From: Ignavibacteriota bacterium
GTDB lineage: Bacteria; Bacteroidota; Ignavibacteria; Ignavibacteriales; Melioribacteraceae
Direction of reading: 5' to 3'
Length of the DNA: 64,000 nt
NCBI GenBank assembly: GCA_002746605.1
Contig: PDPT01000047.1
Span: 1 to 64,000 of the forward strand
Of this stretch, positions 54,237 to 61,948 are shown piece after piece. Position numbers and translations under genes: made by a program. The stretch's first letter is position 1, and every line of letters starts with the position of its first letter. Under the pieces are notes generated by a model. That model ran no database searches. It was not told the origin of the DNA and was given only the letters and a program-made list of their open reading frames with translations.

Positions 54237-54812
54237 ATGTTTAATTTTATATATGTTTATATTCTTAATATTTTTTTATGGAGTAAATATAAAGTGTTAG
54301 AAGCAATTTTAGGTGCACTTCTTATTATGTTTTTAAGAATGCTTGATGTTTCTTTGGGAACTTTCAGAACAATTTTAGTAGTTCAGGCTAAAAAATATTA
54401 TGCCGGAGGTGTCGGATTTATTGAAGTTCTAATTTGGATTTTTGCCATGCGCTATGTTTTTAATAATCTTGATAATACTTATAATCTTTTCGGTTATGCA
54501 CTTGGTTTTGGGATTGGTAATATTATTGGCATCACTCTCGAAGAAAAAGTTGCACTCGGTTATGTACAAGTTAATATTATCTCCCGTACTTTGGCTTATG
54601 AAATTGCTTCAGCTTTACGAAAAGCTAAATTTGGTGTTACTCTTTTACCAGCCAAAGGAAATTCAGGTGAAGTTTCTTTATTAGTTGTAATCCTTAAGAG
54701 ACGAAACTTAAAAAAAGCAAGAAACGTAATTGAAAATGTAGATCCCAATTGTTTTATTACAGTACAGCATTCCAGACCTTACAGAGGCTATATTCATTCA
54801 GGAAGAAAATAA
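54237..54812 (+). CDS. DUF5698/DUF2179 (UPF0316) membrane protein
   Basis: The protein has three membrane helices (about 20-110 of the long form: VLEAILGALLIMFLRMLDVS, GVGFIEVLIWIFAMRYVF, NLFGYALGFGIGNIIGITLE). A C-terminal DUF2179-type domain follows (about 115-190; LRKAKFGVTLLPAKGNSGEV, SLLVVILKRRNLKKAR). The listed ATG has no good ribosome binding site. A GTG at 54294, ten bases after GGAG and right before LEAILGAL, is more likely the true start (172 residues). Function of UPF0316 proteins is not established. It is the last gene before the tRNAs. Confidence 0.82.
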   Translation: MFNFIYVYILNIFLWSKYKVLEAILGALLIMFLRMLDVSLGTFRTILVVQAKKYYAGGVGFIEVLIWIFAMRYVFNNLDNTYNLFGYALGFGIGNIIGITLEEKVALGYVQVNIISRTLAYEIASALRKAKFGVTLLPAKGNSGEVSLLVVILKRRNLKKARNVIENVDPNCFITVQHSRPYRGYIHSGRK

Positions 54813-54875
54813 AATTTTTATTGCTTAATATTGTAAACAATATTATATTTGTTATCTGATTATTTTAATCTTTGT

Positions 54876-54948
54876 GCGGGAGTAGCTCAGTTGGTAGAGC
54901 ATCACGTTGCCAACGTGATTGTCGCGAGTTCGAGTCTCGTCTCCCGCT
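54876..54948 (+). tRNA. tRNA-Gly (GCC)
   Basis: The 73-base cloverleaf has acceptor GCGGGAG pairing with CTCCCGC, D arm with AGCTCAGTTGGTAGAGC, anticodon stem-loop TCACGTTGCCAACGTGA with anticodon GCC, and T arm GCGAGTTCGAGTCTCGT. The discriminator base is T and CCA is not encoded. Confidence 0.95.
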
Positions 54949-55113
54949 CTAAAAATCCACTTAGGTGGATTTTCTTTTTTATATTGATTTTATTTATTAA
55001 TTTACGATAGTACAATTAGTTAGTATATTTGCAAATTAACCTAAGAGCAGACAAATCTAATAGTAGTTAAATATTTTATTGACTATGTTCTAATTTTTTA
55101 TTAAAAATTTTAA

Positions 55114-55187
<74 letters not shown>

Positions 55188-55649
55188 CAATCATTCAAAA
55201 ACCTACATTATAATTTCAATCCTTTTAAGAAAATATTTTTAAATGGTTTTCTTATAATTAGTTTTTAATATTCCATAACCTCCTAAAGTTCCATTTTCTT
55301 TGGTGAAAAACATTTGCTTTTGTTAATCTTATTCATTCTTCTTATTAAATGGAATAACTATCTAAGTATTAAAATGCAACAAAACTTCAGCTAAAATGAA
55401 AATATCATAAAAACTTCTATAAACGATTAATAAAAAAGTTTAAGCAAGTTACAAACCTGAGTACTTTTAATTTATTACTATGCTTTTTCTATTTTAAAAC
55501 GGAATCTATTTACGATTAAATTTTGTCATCAATTGCTTGATTATATTCCTATTAATTTTCAACATTATTAATTGTTAAGTAACAGCATTTGACAAATGAC
55601 ATAAGATATATTAAATTAATATTCCGTATAAAATAAAAAGGAGAAAAAA
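55188..55649. other. Noncoding stretch after tRNA-Cys
   Basis: I see no gene in these 460 AT-rich bases on either strand. A TTGACA at 55589-55594 with TAAATT after 17 bp (55612-55617) is a fair promoter for the lipoprotein gene at 55650. No integrase gene and no copy of the tRNA 3' end were noticed. Confidence 0.4.
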
Positions 55650-56384
55650 ATGATAAAGAAGATAATTTTTATGCTGATTCTATCATTATTTTTAGTTAAT
55701 TGTTCAGATGATGATAATCCTGTAAAACCTGATGGTAAAAAAACATTACCTGAAATCAGTCTTAAAAAGATTGAGTTACCCCAATCTTTTGCCGAAAGTA
55801 CAAACCCATATCAAATGCTTGCAAAAAGTTGTATAGAATCTGCAAATTTATTTAATAATTATAGCTACATGTGGACTCCACCTAAAAACTCTAATAAAAT
55901 GAATAAAGTACAAGATGAATGGATTAGAACTTGGAAAGATGATAAAACAGGATTAGAGGTAAAATTAATTGTATATGATAATGATACGGAATTCGGCTGG
56001 ACAGTTTATTTAAGTGGAAACTTAGATGGCATTACACTAACTAATCAGAAAGTATTGGAAGCCAAAGAAATAAAAGCTACTAAAAGCGGAAGTGTAAAAT
56101 TCTTTGATTTTGAAGCCCAAAAACTAAGTTTTTCTTGGGAATATTCCACTGATTCAAACGGGGTTTATACAGTTAATTATTTAATGTATGACGAAGATGA
56201 AAATCTAGTTAGCAGATTTGAAATTATTTCAAATCCCGATGGCTCAGGTTCTGTAAACACTTATGAAAAAAGTGAAAGTGGTACTGAAGTTTTAATAAAT
56301 AATGTTACTTGGAATGCTGATGGTACCGGTACTTGGGCTCACTATGATAGTTCAGGGAATTTAATTAGCAGCGGTTCATTCTAG
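55650..56384 (+). CDS. Lipoprotein of unknown function
   Basis: The 244-residue protein has a lipoprotein signal (MLILSLFLVNCSDDDNPVKP, Cys near 18) and an acidic linker. The rest appears beta-rich, ending in repeats of the kind NPDGSGSVNTYEKSESGTEV, then NVTWNADGTGTWAHYDSSGN. These resemble short W/G-D-G strand repeats seen in barrel-like or MORN-like surface lipoproteins. I do not recognise the family. It has a good AGGAGAAAAAA start and promoter-like elements upstream. It opens the accessory region and may or may not be part of the Rhs array. Confidence 0.7.
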   Translation: MIKKIIFMLILSLFLVNCSDDDNPVKPDGKKTLPEISLKKIELPQSFAESTNPYQMLAKSCIESANLFNNYSYMWTPPKNSNKMNKVQDEWIRTWKDDKTGLEVKLIVYDNDTEFGWTVYLSGNLDGITLTNQKVLEAKEIKATKSGSVKFFDFEAQKLSFSWEYSTDSNGVYTVNYLMYDEDENLVSRFEIISNPDGSGSVNTYEKSESGTEVLINNVTWNADGTGTWAHYDSSGNLISSGSF

Positions 56385-56435
56385 GTTAATAATCAAGATA
56401 ATTTATTTTTAACATATCTACCCCGTAAAGGGAAC

Positions 56436-56487
56436 GGAACGGCTAATCTTTCTTATCTACATTTGAATAATGAAGAATAGTCGTTCC
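56436..56487. terminator. Hairpin after first lipoprotein gene
   Basis: GGAACGGCTA (56436-56445) pairs over 10 bp with TAGTCGTTCC (56478-56487), one G-U. No strong T-run follows, only TAAAAATTTATTT. It stands 51 bp after the lipoprotein stop. Confidence 0.4.
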
Positions 56488-56624
56488 TAAAAATTTATTT
56501 ATAAAAACATGATAGCCCAATGTAGGTTAAACTTCATATCAATATCTAAAATTACTCAAAAAGAAAAATTCAATTACTCCTTTCCAACAGATCAGAGAGC
56601 GATCGGACATGGAGCAAGAAAAAG

Positions 56625-57185
56625 ATGAAAAAATATTTAATTATAACAGTTATGTTTTTATTGCTTACATCTTGTAGTGAGATGTTTAAAGAAAAAGGAC
56701 TAGAAAGAACCGACATAATCAACATTTATAACGAGTTAAAAAAGGATAGTACTTATACGAAATTTATTGGTTATCATATTGTACGAAGAGATAACGAAAA
56801 TTATTTTATGCATAGGAATTTAATGGTCGATTCGAGTGATTTTATAGTTCCTAATTGGAAAGCATCTGAAGGAACAAAAGGCTACAAGGAAAAAGAATTG
56901 TTCTTGAAGAATAATCATGATGCAAAGTTACAGTTTGATATAATGAACGAACTTGGTATTAGAGCTGTTCTCACATATAACTATAATCCTGAAACTAAAC
57001 GATTAGAATCTGATGAGAATATAGGATATGAATTTGATAAATACGAACTAACATTTATGCTTTCGGATAGCATAGAAATTTCTACTATTAATTTTTCTTT
57101 TGACGATTATATGAAGATTAAAAGTAAATATTATGAAGTAACTGAGAAATTAGACTCAAACTGGTTTGTATTAAAACGAAAGTAA
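56625..57185 (+). CDS. Lipoprotein, possible orphan immunity protein
   Basis: The 186-residue protein has a lipoprotein signal (MFLLLTSCSEMFKE, Cys near 16) and no family I recognise. Upstream is GGAGCAAGAAAAAG before the ATG. Its place just upstream of the first hairpin repeat and Rhs cassette matches the position of the small genes that follow each Rhs C-terminal domain in this array. It may thus be the immunity gene of a cassette whose toxin part is lost. This is inference from order only. Confidence 0.5.
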   Translation: MKKYLIITVMFLLLTSCSEMFKEKGLERTDIINIYNELKKDSTYTKFIGYHIVRRDNENYFMHRNLMVDSSDFIVPNWKASEGTKGYKEKELFLKNNHDAKLQFDIMNELGIRAVLTYNYNPETKRLESDENIGYEFDKYELTFMLSDSIEISTINFSFDDYMKIKSKYYEVTEKLDSNWFVLKRK

Positions 57186-57194
57186 ACCTGACAT

Positions 57195-57318
57195 AGTCAG
57201 CGAGTTTACCCTGCATAAAAATATTGTGGGGTAAGCACCATGATGCAATTATTATAAAAACAGCCACTACACAAAATATGTGTAGTGGCTAAAATAAGTT
57301 AAAATATATGGTAACGGA
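57195..57318 (+). repeat. Rhs inter-cassette repeat, copy 1
   Basis: The segment holds AGTCAGCGAG, a weak hairpin (ACCCTGC/GTGGGGT), TGCAATTATTATAAAAAC and a perfect 12-bp hairpin AGCCACTACACA/TGTGTAGTGGCT (57262-57290). It then runs into GGTAACGGAATGATAGGCTA, where the Rhs frame begins. The same order returns near 58835 and 60241. On the minus strand the large hairpin is followed by GTTTTTATAAT, like an intrinsic terminator, but on the plus strand only A-rich sequence follows. Confidence 0.75.
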
Positions 57319-58272
57319 ATGATAGGCTATGTAAACAAATTAAACATAACAGACGAACGCTTTTACTATGTAAAAGACCATCTTGGTAGTATAAGAATGA
57401 CAATAGATGAAAATAGTGAAATTACAAACGGAAGAGACTATTACGCTTACGGTGAAGAATTAAGAGGTTACAGTCTTGCCATTACAGATAAATACCAATT
57501 CACAGAAAAAGAGCGTGATATAGAAACCGGATTAGACTACTTTGGTGCAAGATATTATGATAGTAAAATTGGTAGATGGTTAAGTGTCGATCCATTAGCG
57601 GATAAATACCCGGGTTGGTCTCCGTATAATTATACTGCTTGTAATCCATTGAATAATTATGATCCAAATGGGATGGAGCCAAATAAAAGTCAGGCAACTT
57701 CTCCTAGAAAATTTCTTAACTATGTCAATAGAATTTATAAATCTGATGCTAGTACAACATTGGCATATCTAGGAAAGTATTCTACACTTGGAGGTCCCAA
57801 TCCCCAAAATAGATATTTGTATACACGTCATGGAGGTTGGATTGATTTTGTACACTTCTTTAACGTTGCTGCTAACATAGATAATTTATCTTCTATTGAA
57901 AATGTAGGAGCTTGGTTATTTGGACAAATTCCATTGTGGGAAAAAACTGCAGAAATTGAAAATAAACAAGCAGCAGAAGGAAGTATAGGTACAGCATGGT
58001 CTTACGAAGATGCACCAAGTAATTATTTAGGGTGGCTTTTTTGGAAATTTTATTATGATCCAGATGGAAATCTAATCGAGCAGCTAAAAGAATTTCTGAA
58101 AAACTTAGGAGCAACGGAACCTCAAAATGCCCCAAACTGGAATCAAATGTGGGATACTGAAAACTCGTACAAACAACAATTCCCACAGAATAGAAGTTTT
58201 TCTCCTGATTTTACATCAGATAGTCAGGATAGTGATGATTGGTGGAGTGACTTTGATCCTTCAAAAAGATAA
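57319..58272 (+). CDS. Orphan Rhs C-terminal cassette 1
   Basis: The 317-residue frame begins in the middle of an Rhs repeat-associated core (about 1-112). It shows FYYVKDHLGSIRMTIDE, GRDYYAYGEELRGYS, ETGLDYFGARYYDSKIGRWL, then SVDPLADKYPGWSPYNYT and NPLNNYDPNG, the conserved junction. Everything before the core (signal, YD repeats) is missing, and no ribosome binding site or promoter precedes it. The variable tail (about 115-317) has RHGGWIDFVHFFNVAANI, SYEDAPSNYLGWLFWKF and LGATEPQNAPNW, not assigned to a known toxin. Such displaced modules act as a reserve that recombines onto a full rhs gene elsewhere. Confidence 0.8.
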   Translation: MIGYVNKLNITDERFYYVKDHLGSIRMTIDENSEITNGRDYYAYGEELRGYSLAITDKYQFTEKERDIETGLDYFGARYYDSKIGRWLSVDPLADKYPGWSPYNYTACNPLNNYDPNGMEPNKSQATSPRKFLNYVNRIYKSDASTTLAYLGKYSTLGGPNPQNRYLYTRHGGWIDFVHFFNVAANIDNLSSIENVGAWLFGQIPLWEKTAEIENKQAAEGSIGTAWSYEDAPSNYLGWLFWKFYYDPDGNLIEQLKEFLKNLGATEPQNAPNWNQMWDTENSYKQQFPQNRSFSPDFTSDSQDSDDWWSDFDPSKR

Positions 58273-58282
58273 GGAGAATGAG

Positions 58283-58810
58283 ATGAAGCATAAATTAATT
58301 TATTTTGCAATAATACTTGTTTCTTTTTCTTGTTTAGATGAAAATTTATATTATAAGGATTATTTTAATCTTCATAGCTATGATCAAATACAATTCGATC
58401 AATATAATCCAGTATTGAATAAAATTAAAATTGATGGAACAGAAACAAAAAAAGATACTAATTATTTTTATACAGGTTATTTTAGTAATGATACACTCTT
58501 ATATATTCTTTGTAAATATGATAGCTATAATTATCTTGGAAAACTAAAGTATAATGAAAATGGGGATTTGCAAAATATTAGTATGTACCCACTGTTAGTA
58601 TTGGACTATGATAAAAACGCTGAAATAGAAATGATTACTTATTATTATAAAAATGGTGATTTGAAAATAATCAAGAATGAATTTGAAGATAAAATGATTT
58701 TTGTTGATTCAGATAGCATAGTTATTTATAATGATTTAATAAATACATCTGAATATACTGTGCAAAAAAGATCCAAGGATGAGTATTATATAAAATTGTT
58801 AGTTGAGTAA
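58283..58810 (+). CDS. Lipoprotein, candidate immunity protein of cassette 1
   Basis: I start at the ATG at 58283 (175 residues), with AAGGAG six bases before it, rather than at earlier in-frame codons inside the toxin gene. A lipoprotein signal (LVSFSCLDENLYY, Cys near 17) leads a Tyr/Asp-rich mature part with no known domain. It begins 10 bp after the Rhs-tail stop, the standard position for the partner immunity gene. An envelope location would suit a toxin that acts in the periplasm or on the membrane. This pairing is inferred from position. Confidence 0.6.
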   Translation: MKHKLIYFAIILVSFSCLDENLYYKDYFNLHSYDQIQFDQYNPVLNKIKIDGTETKKDTNYFYTGYFSNDTLLYILCKYDSYNYLGKLKYNENGDLQNISMYPLLVLDYDKNAEIEMITYYYKNGDLKIIKNEFEDKMIFVDSDSIVIYNDLINTSEYTVQKRSKDEYYIKLLVE

Positions 58811-58834
58811 TAATCATGTATTATCACCTAACAC

Positions 58835-58926
58835 GATCAGCGAGCATTACATAATGCAACTATTATAAAACAGCCACTAAACAAAATTAGTGTGGTGGCT
58901 AAAAAAATAATCTATACGGTAACGGA
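58835..58926 (+). repeat. Rhs inter-cassette repeat, copy 2
   Basis: This shorter copy has ATCAGCGAG, TGCAACTATTATAAAAC and the hairpin AGCCACTAAACA/AGTGTGGTGGCT (58872-58900), followed by GGTAACGGAATGATAG. The first small hairpin of copies 1 and 3 is missing here. The outer stem keeps pairing through a T-G in place of T-A. Confidence 0.7.
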
Positions 58927-59886
58927 ATGATAGAAAATATAAAAGCAAATTGGAGTGGCAACACAAGAACAGACGAAAGATACTATTACGTAAAAGATCA
59001 TCTCGGAACACCAAGATTAGTTCTTGATGAATACACAAATATAAGTAGTGGTAAAGATTACTATGCATTTGGCAAAACACTAAGAGAAATAAACAACGGT
59101 ACGGAACAAAAATATGATTACACAAGCAAAGAACTTGACAAAGAAACCGGCTTACATTACTACGGAGCAAGATATTACGATACTGATGGTAGCTTTTGGT
59201 ATAGTGTGGATCCATTAGCCGATAAATACCCGGGTTGGTCTCCGTATAACTATACTCTTTGTAATCCATTAAACCGTTTTGACCCTGATGGAAAATCATC
59301 GTTTGTTTTCCAAACAGAAATTAGAGTTATGGCTAAGTTTATGACAGCTGCGTTAAATGTGGGTTTTGCTATTGACCATAAAGGAAATTATGGTATGTTT
59401 TATGGTGCAAGTCTTGGGGGTGGAGCAGGTGCTGGTATTGTTGCTGGATTATTTAATCCCGCTTTCTTTCCAACATCTAGTTCTTATAAAAATATTGGTG
59501 GTTTAGGTTTTAATGTTGGTGAATTCTTTTATAGAGGGAGAAAAGGAGCAAGTGGAGAAGTAAATCTTTTAGGTTCAAATGATTTAGGAATGACCCTTGG
59601 TATATTACCTAAAACAAGTATTGGATATGGCGGAGGAGTTTATGCAGATATAAGTGCTTTTGATTGGTTAGCAGAATCCAACATAACATATGAATTTATC
59701 TTGAATTATATTTTAGATATAATTGCTGTGCAATTATCCTTACAAAATGATAAAATCTACACTAGAGATGAAACTGTGCAATATTTACAGTCCGTTTTAC
59801 AAGAATATAATCAATCAGAGAGCAGCGAAAACACAAGTGGAAGAGAACCAATGTTAGATGCTAGTGGCGAATCAATGTTTCCATAA
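58927..59886 (+). CDS. Orphan Rhs C-terminal cassette 2
   Basis: The 319-residue frame has an Rhs core (about 1-120) with RYYYVKDHLGTPRLVLDE, GKDYYAFGKTLRE, ETGLHYYGARYYDTDGSF and SVDPLADKYPGWSPYNYT. This shares the last 20-25 codons nearly base for base with cassette 1, while earlier parts differ. The tail (about 122-319) is unrelated to cassette 1. It is glycine-rich (YGASLGGGAGAGIVAGLF, TSIGYGGGVYADISA) with possible membrane-inserting segments and a polar end. I do not recognise the domain. No start signal is seen, so it is probably silent unless recombined. Confidence 0.78.
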   Translation: MIENIKANWSGNTRTDERYYYVKDHLGTPRLVLDEYTNISSGKDYYAFGKTLREINNGTEQKYDYTSKELDKETGLHYYGARYYDTDGSFWYSVDPLADKYPGWSPYNYTLCNPLNRFDPDGKSSFVFQTEIRVMAKFMTAALNVGFAIDHKGNYGMFYGASLGGGAGAGIVAGLFNPAFFPTSSSYKNIGGLGFNVGEFFYRGRKGASGEVNLLGSNDLGMTLGILPKTSIGYGGGVYADISAFDWLAESNITYEFILNYILDIIAVQLSLQNDKIYTRDETVQYLQSVLQEYNQSESSENTSGREPMLDASGESMFP

Positions 59887-59916
59887 TATTAATTTTATTA
59901 AATAGGAGATTTAAAA

Positions 59917-60222
59917 ATGTTATTTATGATTGGTGGAACCATTATTATGCTTGGTGGATTACTGGGTAATATCTGGGGATACTATGGGTTAAAAATGAGT
60001 TCTTGGATAGAGGAAAATAAGAGAAAAGAGCTAAATATATATAATCAACTTAAATCACAAAAAGATATGAAAAAATTTCTAAGAGATTATAAATTTAAAA
60101 GAATAGACATAAATGATAGTTTAATGAATAAATATATAAATAGACTAAGATTATTATTTAGTCTTTCATATTTACTGTGGTTTCTAGGTGCTATAATCAT
60201 GGTTCTTCATTTTATAATCTAA
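59917..60222 (+). CDS. Small two-helix membrane protein, candidate immunity of cassette 2
   Basis: The 101-residue protein has hydrophobic helices at both ends (about 2-22, FMIGGTIIMLGGLLGNIWGY, and about 79-100, LLFSLSYLLWFLGAIIMVLH) with a charged helical loop of about 55 residues between. AGGAG stands before the ATG. It follows the cassette 2 frame by 30 bp, the place of an immunity gene. Small membrane immunity proteins often guard against pore-forming toxins, which fits the glycine-rich tail of cassette 2. The pairing is inference. Confidence 0.6.
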   Translation: MLFMIGGTIIMLGGLLGNIWGYYGLKMSSWIEENKRKELNIYNQLKSQKDMKKFLRDYKFKRIDINDSLMNKYINRLRLLFSLSYLLWFLGAIIMVLHFII

Positions 60223-60240
60223 CAGTAAGAAATATAAATA

Positions 60241-60361
60241 TAGTCAGCGAGTTTGCCTCGCCTAAAAAGATTGCGGGGCATGCTCTGTGCAACTATTATA
60301 AAAACAGCCACTAAACAAAATTTGTGTAGTGGCTAAAAAAAATAAAATATTTGGTAACGGA
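60241..60361 (+). repeat. Rhs inter-cassette repeat, copy 3
   Basis: This copy has AGTCAGCGAG, a small hairpin (GCCTCGC/GCGGGGC), TGCAACTATTATAAAAAC and the large hairpin AGCCACTA/TAGTGGCT (60306-60334), then GGTAACGGAATGATAGGCTA. In the small hairpin the bases differ from copy 1 (ACCCTGC/GTGGGGT), yet pairing is kept. TTGCGG and TATTAT with 17 bp between them lie inside it (60271-60299). Confidence 0.75.
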
Positions 60362-60473
60362 ATGATAGGCTATGTGAACAAACAAAACACAACAGACGAA
60401 CGCTTTTACTATGTAAGAGATCATCTTGGGAGTGTACGCTTAACACTAAATGGTAACAACATAGAAAGCAACA
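60362..60473 (+). pseudogene. Rhs core fragment, cassette 3 (truncated)
   Basis: The frame MIGYVNKQNTTDERFYYVRD then HLGSVRLTLNGNNIESN matches the start of cassette 1 and breaks off after about 36 residues. At that point the sequence changes to IS256-like transposase debris. The cassette has lost its conserved junction, tail and partner gene. Confidence 0.7.
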
Positions 60474-60479
60474 CTTTCT

Positions 60480-60674
60480 GTAATTCATCAGATAAGAAAT
60501 ACACTAAAATATGCTGCTTCTAAGGATAAAAAAATATTTATGAACCAATTTAAGGAAGTTTATAAAGCTCCTACAGAAGAAGCTGCTTTAATGAATCTTG
60601 ATACATTAGAAGAAAATTGGAGAAATAAATATTCTTTGGCTATTAGAACTTGGAGAAAAAACTGGGATAACTTG
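60480..60674 (+). mobile_element. IS256-family transposase remnant
   Basis: The frame VIHQIRNTLKYAASKDKKIF, then MNQFKEVYKAPTEEAALMNL, then LEENWRNKYSLAIRTWRKNW is the middle-to-late part of IS256/Mutator-type transposases, about 65 of some 400 residues. Both ends are missing and no terminal repeats are visible. It sits between the broken Rhs cassette and an ATPase relic, so it probably mediated the deletion. Confidence 0.7.
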
Positions 60675-60685
60675 GTAGTGAAAAA

Positions 60686-60871
60686 AGATTTGTATCGTTT
60701 TTCGCAAAGGTTTCTATTATCGGGATTTTCTAAACTGATACATCTATATTTAGGAAAAAAATCTTTTAGTAATGTTGTTTTTACCGATTGACGTGGCTCT
60801 GTAACAGCAATAACAGGATATTTATCTATCATCTTGTTTATTACTTTTTCTATGTCTCTCGTTATTTTCAT
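60686..60871 (-). pseudogene. DUF4143-type AAA ATPase N-terminal relic
   Basis: From the ATG at 60871 the frame reads MKITRDIEKVINKMIDKYPV then IAVTEPRQSVKTTLLKDFFP and ISLENPDNRNLCEKRYKSFF. This matches the start of the ATP-binding/DUF4143 proteins, whose Walker A is TGPRQSGKTT. Here both glycines are lost (E and V). After about residue 62 the reading runs antisense through the IS256 remnant, so the rest of the gene is gone. It is a decayed fragment. Confidence 0.6.
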
Positions 60872-60974
60872 ACTTTACTGACTTATATAATACAAATATT
60901 GTATGAAATTTTGAAATTGTATGAGACAAAACTATTCTTTAGCGTTTCTTATTTAATTACTATAACACTGTTTA

Positions 60975-61520
60975 TTATGTGCCTGCTTTATTATTCTGCT
61001 CTTTTTTGTTTTTCAAAATTAAATCACTATACGAAACTGAGATAAGATCATCTTTTGAAATGCCAAATAATTCTAAATAGAATTCACATTGTTTTAATAA
61101 TTTACTTTTACCAATTGTACCATCTTTATCAATTGCTTCAATTTCTATAAAAGTGCCTAAATTTTGAACTGTATCTATATGAAATTTTACATTTTCAATA
61201 AAATAAATTTCCCTTTTTTTATCAACTACAGTTAGTATTCCGATGGATTTAGATAATATTTCCTTTAGTGTAGCACCCGGTTCAGATTTAAAGAGAATTA
61301 TTTCAGACTCCTTTGGACCTTCTTTGTCCTCTCTGATATAATGAATTAAATAGTTTTCAATATTTCCTTCTCTTAACTTTAAACGTCCTTGCTGAACATT
61401 GAAGTATGTGTCTATCTGGTGATCAATACCTTTGTTTATTACGTTTCTTGATTTTATTAACTCTCTAATTTCGGAATGATTATCTGATTTTGCTTTAATT
61501 TCAATATTTAAAATACTCAT
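60975..61520 (-). CDS. CYTH-domain protein
   Basis: The 181-residue protein has the CYTH (adenylate cyclase class IV / thiamine triphosphatase) tunnel-fold motifs: LNIEIKAKS (ExExK-like start), DTYF near 42, GRLKLREG near 50, HYIREDKEG, VVDKKREIYF near 100 and FIEIEA near 127. Such enzymes act on triphosphates with divalent metal. This one may be a class IV cyclase or triphosphatase, or have moved to another substrate. The C-terminal tail is Lys/Asn-rich. It is a lone gene in the accessory region. Confidence 0.8.
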   Translation of the reverse strand: MSILNIEIKAKSDNHSEIRELIKSRNVINKGIDHQIDTYFNVQQGRLKLREGNIENYLIHYIREDKEGPKESEIILFKSEPGATLKEILSKSIGILTVVDKKREIYFIENVKFHIDTVQNLGTFIEIEAIDKDGTIGKSKLLKQCEFYLELFGISKDDLISVSYSDLILKNKKEQNNKAGT

Positions 61521-61948
61521 AATTTATCTTTTGTATTTATACTTGTTACTAAACGGGGGTAGCTATAAAACAAAATGAAATTTGAAGACTGTAACTTTCA
61601 AATCAGCATAAGAGTTAGTACCTACCGTTTTTCAATTTTAACTTTTCAAAATTAAAAAATAAAAGATAAGGATACCAATAGGTTAGTAACAAAATTTACA
61701 TTGTAAATAAGTTTAGGATAGTTAAGAATATTATCTAGTTCTCTATGATTTGTTGCAAATTATAGAGAATTATTTGCAGTATTAACAGTATATGAATTAT
61801 TCATTATAGAATGCATTGAACAGTAATCCGTAATCATAATTTTAACATTATTGTTATTCTTAGCCATACAAAAAAAATCCGTATCCACTCATTTTCATTA
61901 TCTGGAGTTTTTTAGTTATCTACTACTTTAACAATAATTCAAACTTTC
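61521..61948. other. Noncoding stretch
   Basis: No coding frame is supported in these 430 bases. A short inverted repeat, TCTCTA with TATAGAGA, lies near 61740-61770, and a run of AT-rich sequence fills the rest. It separates the CYTH gene from the glycosidase relic. Confidence 0.4.

Noticed and set aside
57262..57295. Large inter-cassette hairpin as a plus-strand terminator
   Set aside because: The stem is followed by an A-rich stretch, not a T-run, on the plus strand. The T-run is on the minus side.
58877..59299. Minus-strand ORF of 140 codons across the start of Rhs cassette 2
   Set aside because: It is the antisense of the conserved Rhs core, and a similar antisense frame arises at 57500-57697 in cassette 1.
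60540..60791. Plus-strand ORF continuing past the IS256 remnant
   Set aside because: Only the first 45 codons match the transposase. The rest is antisense to the ATPase relic and so is a chance fusion.
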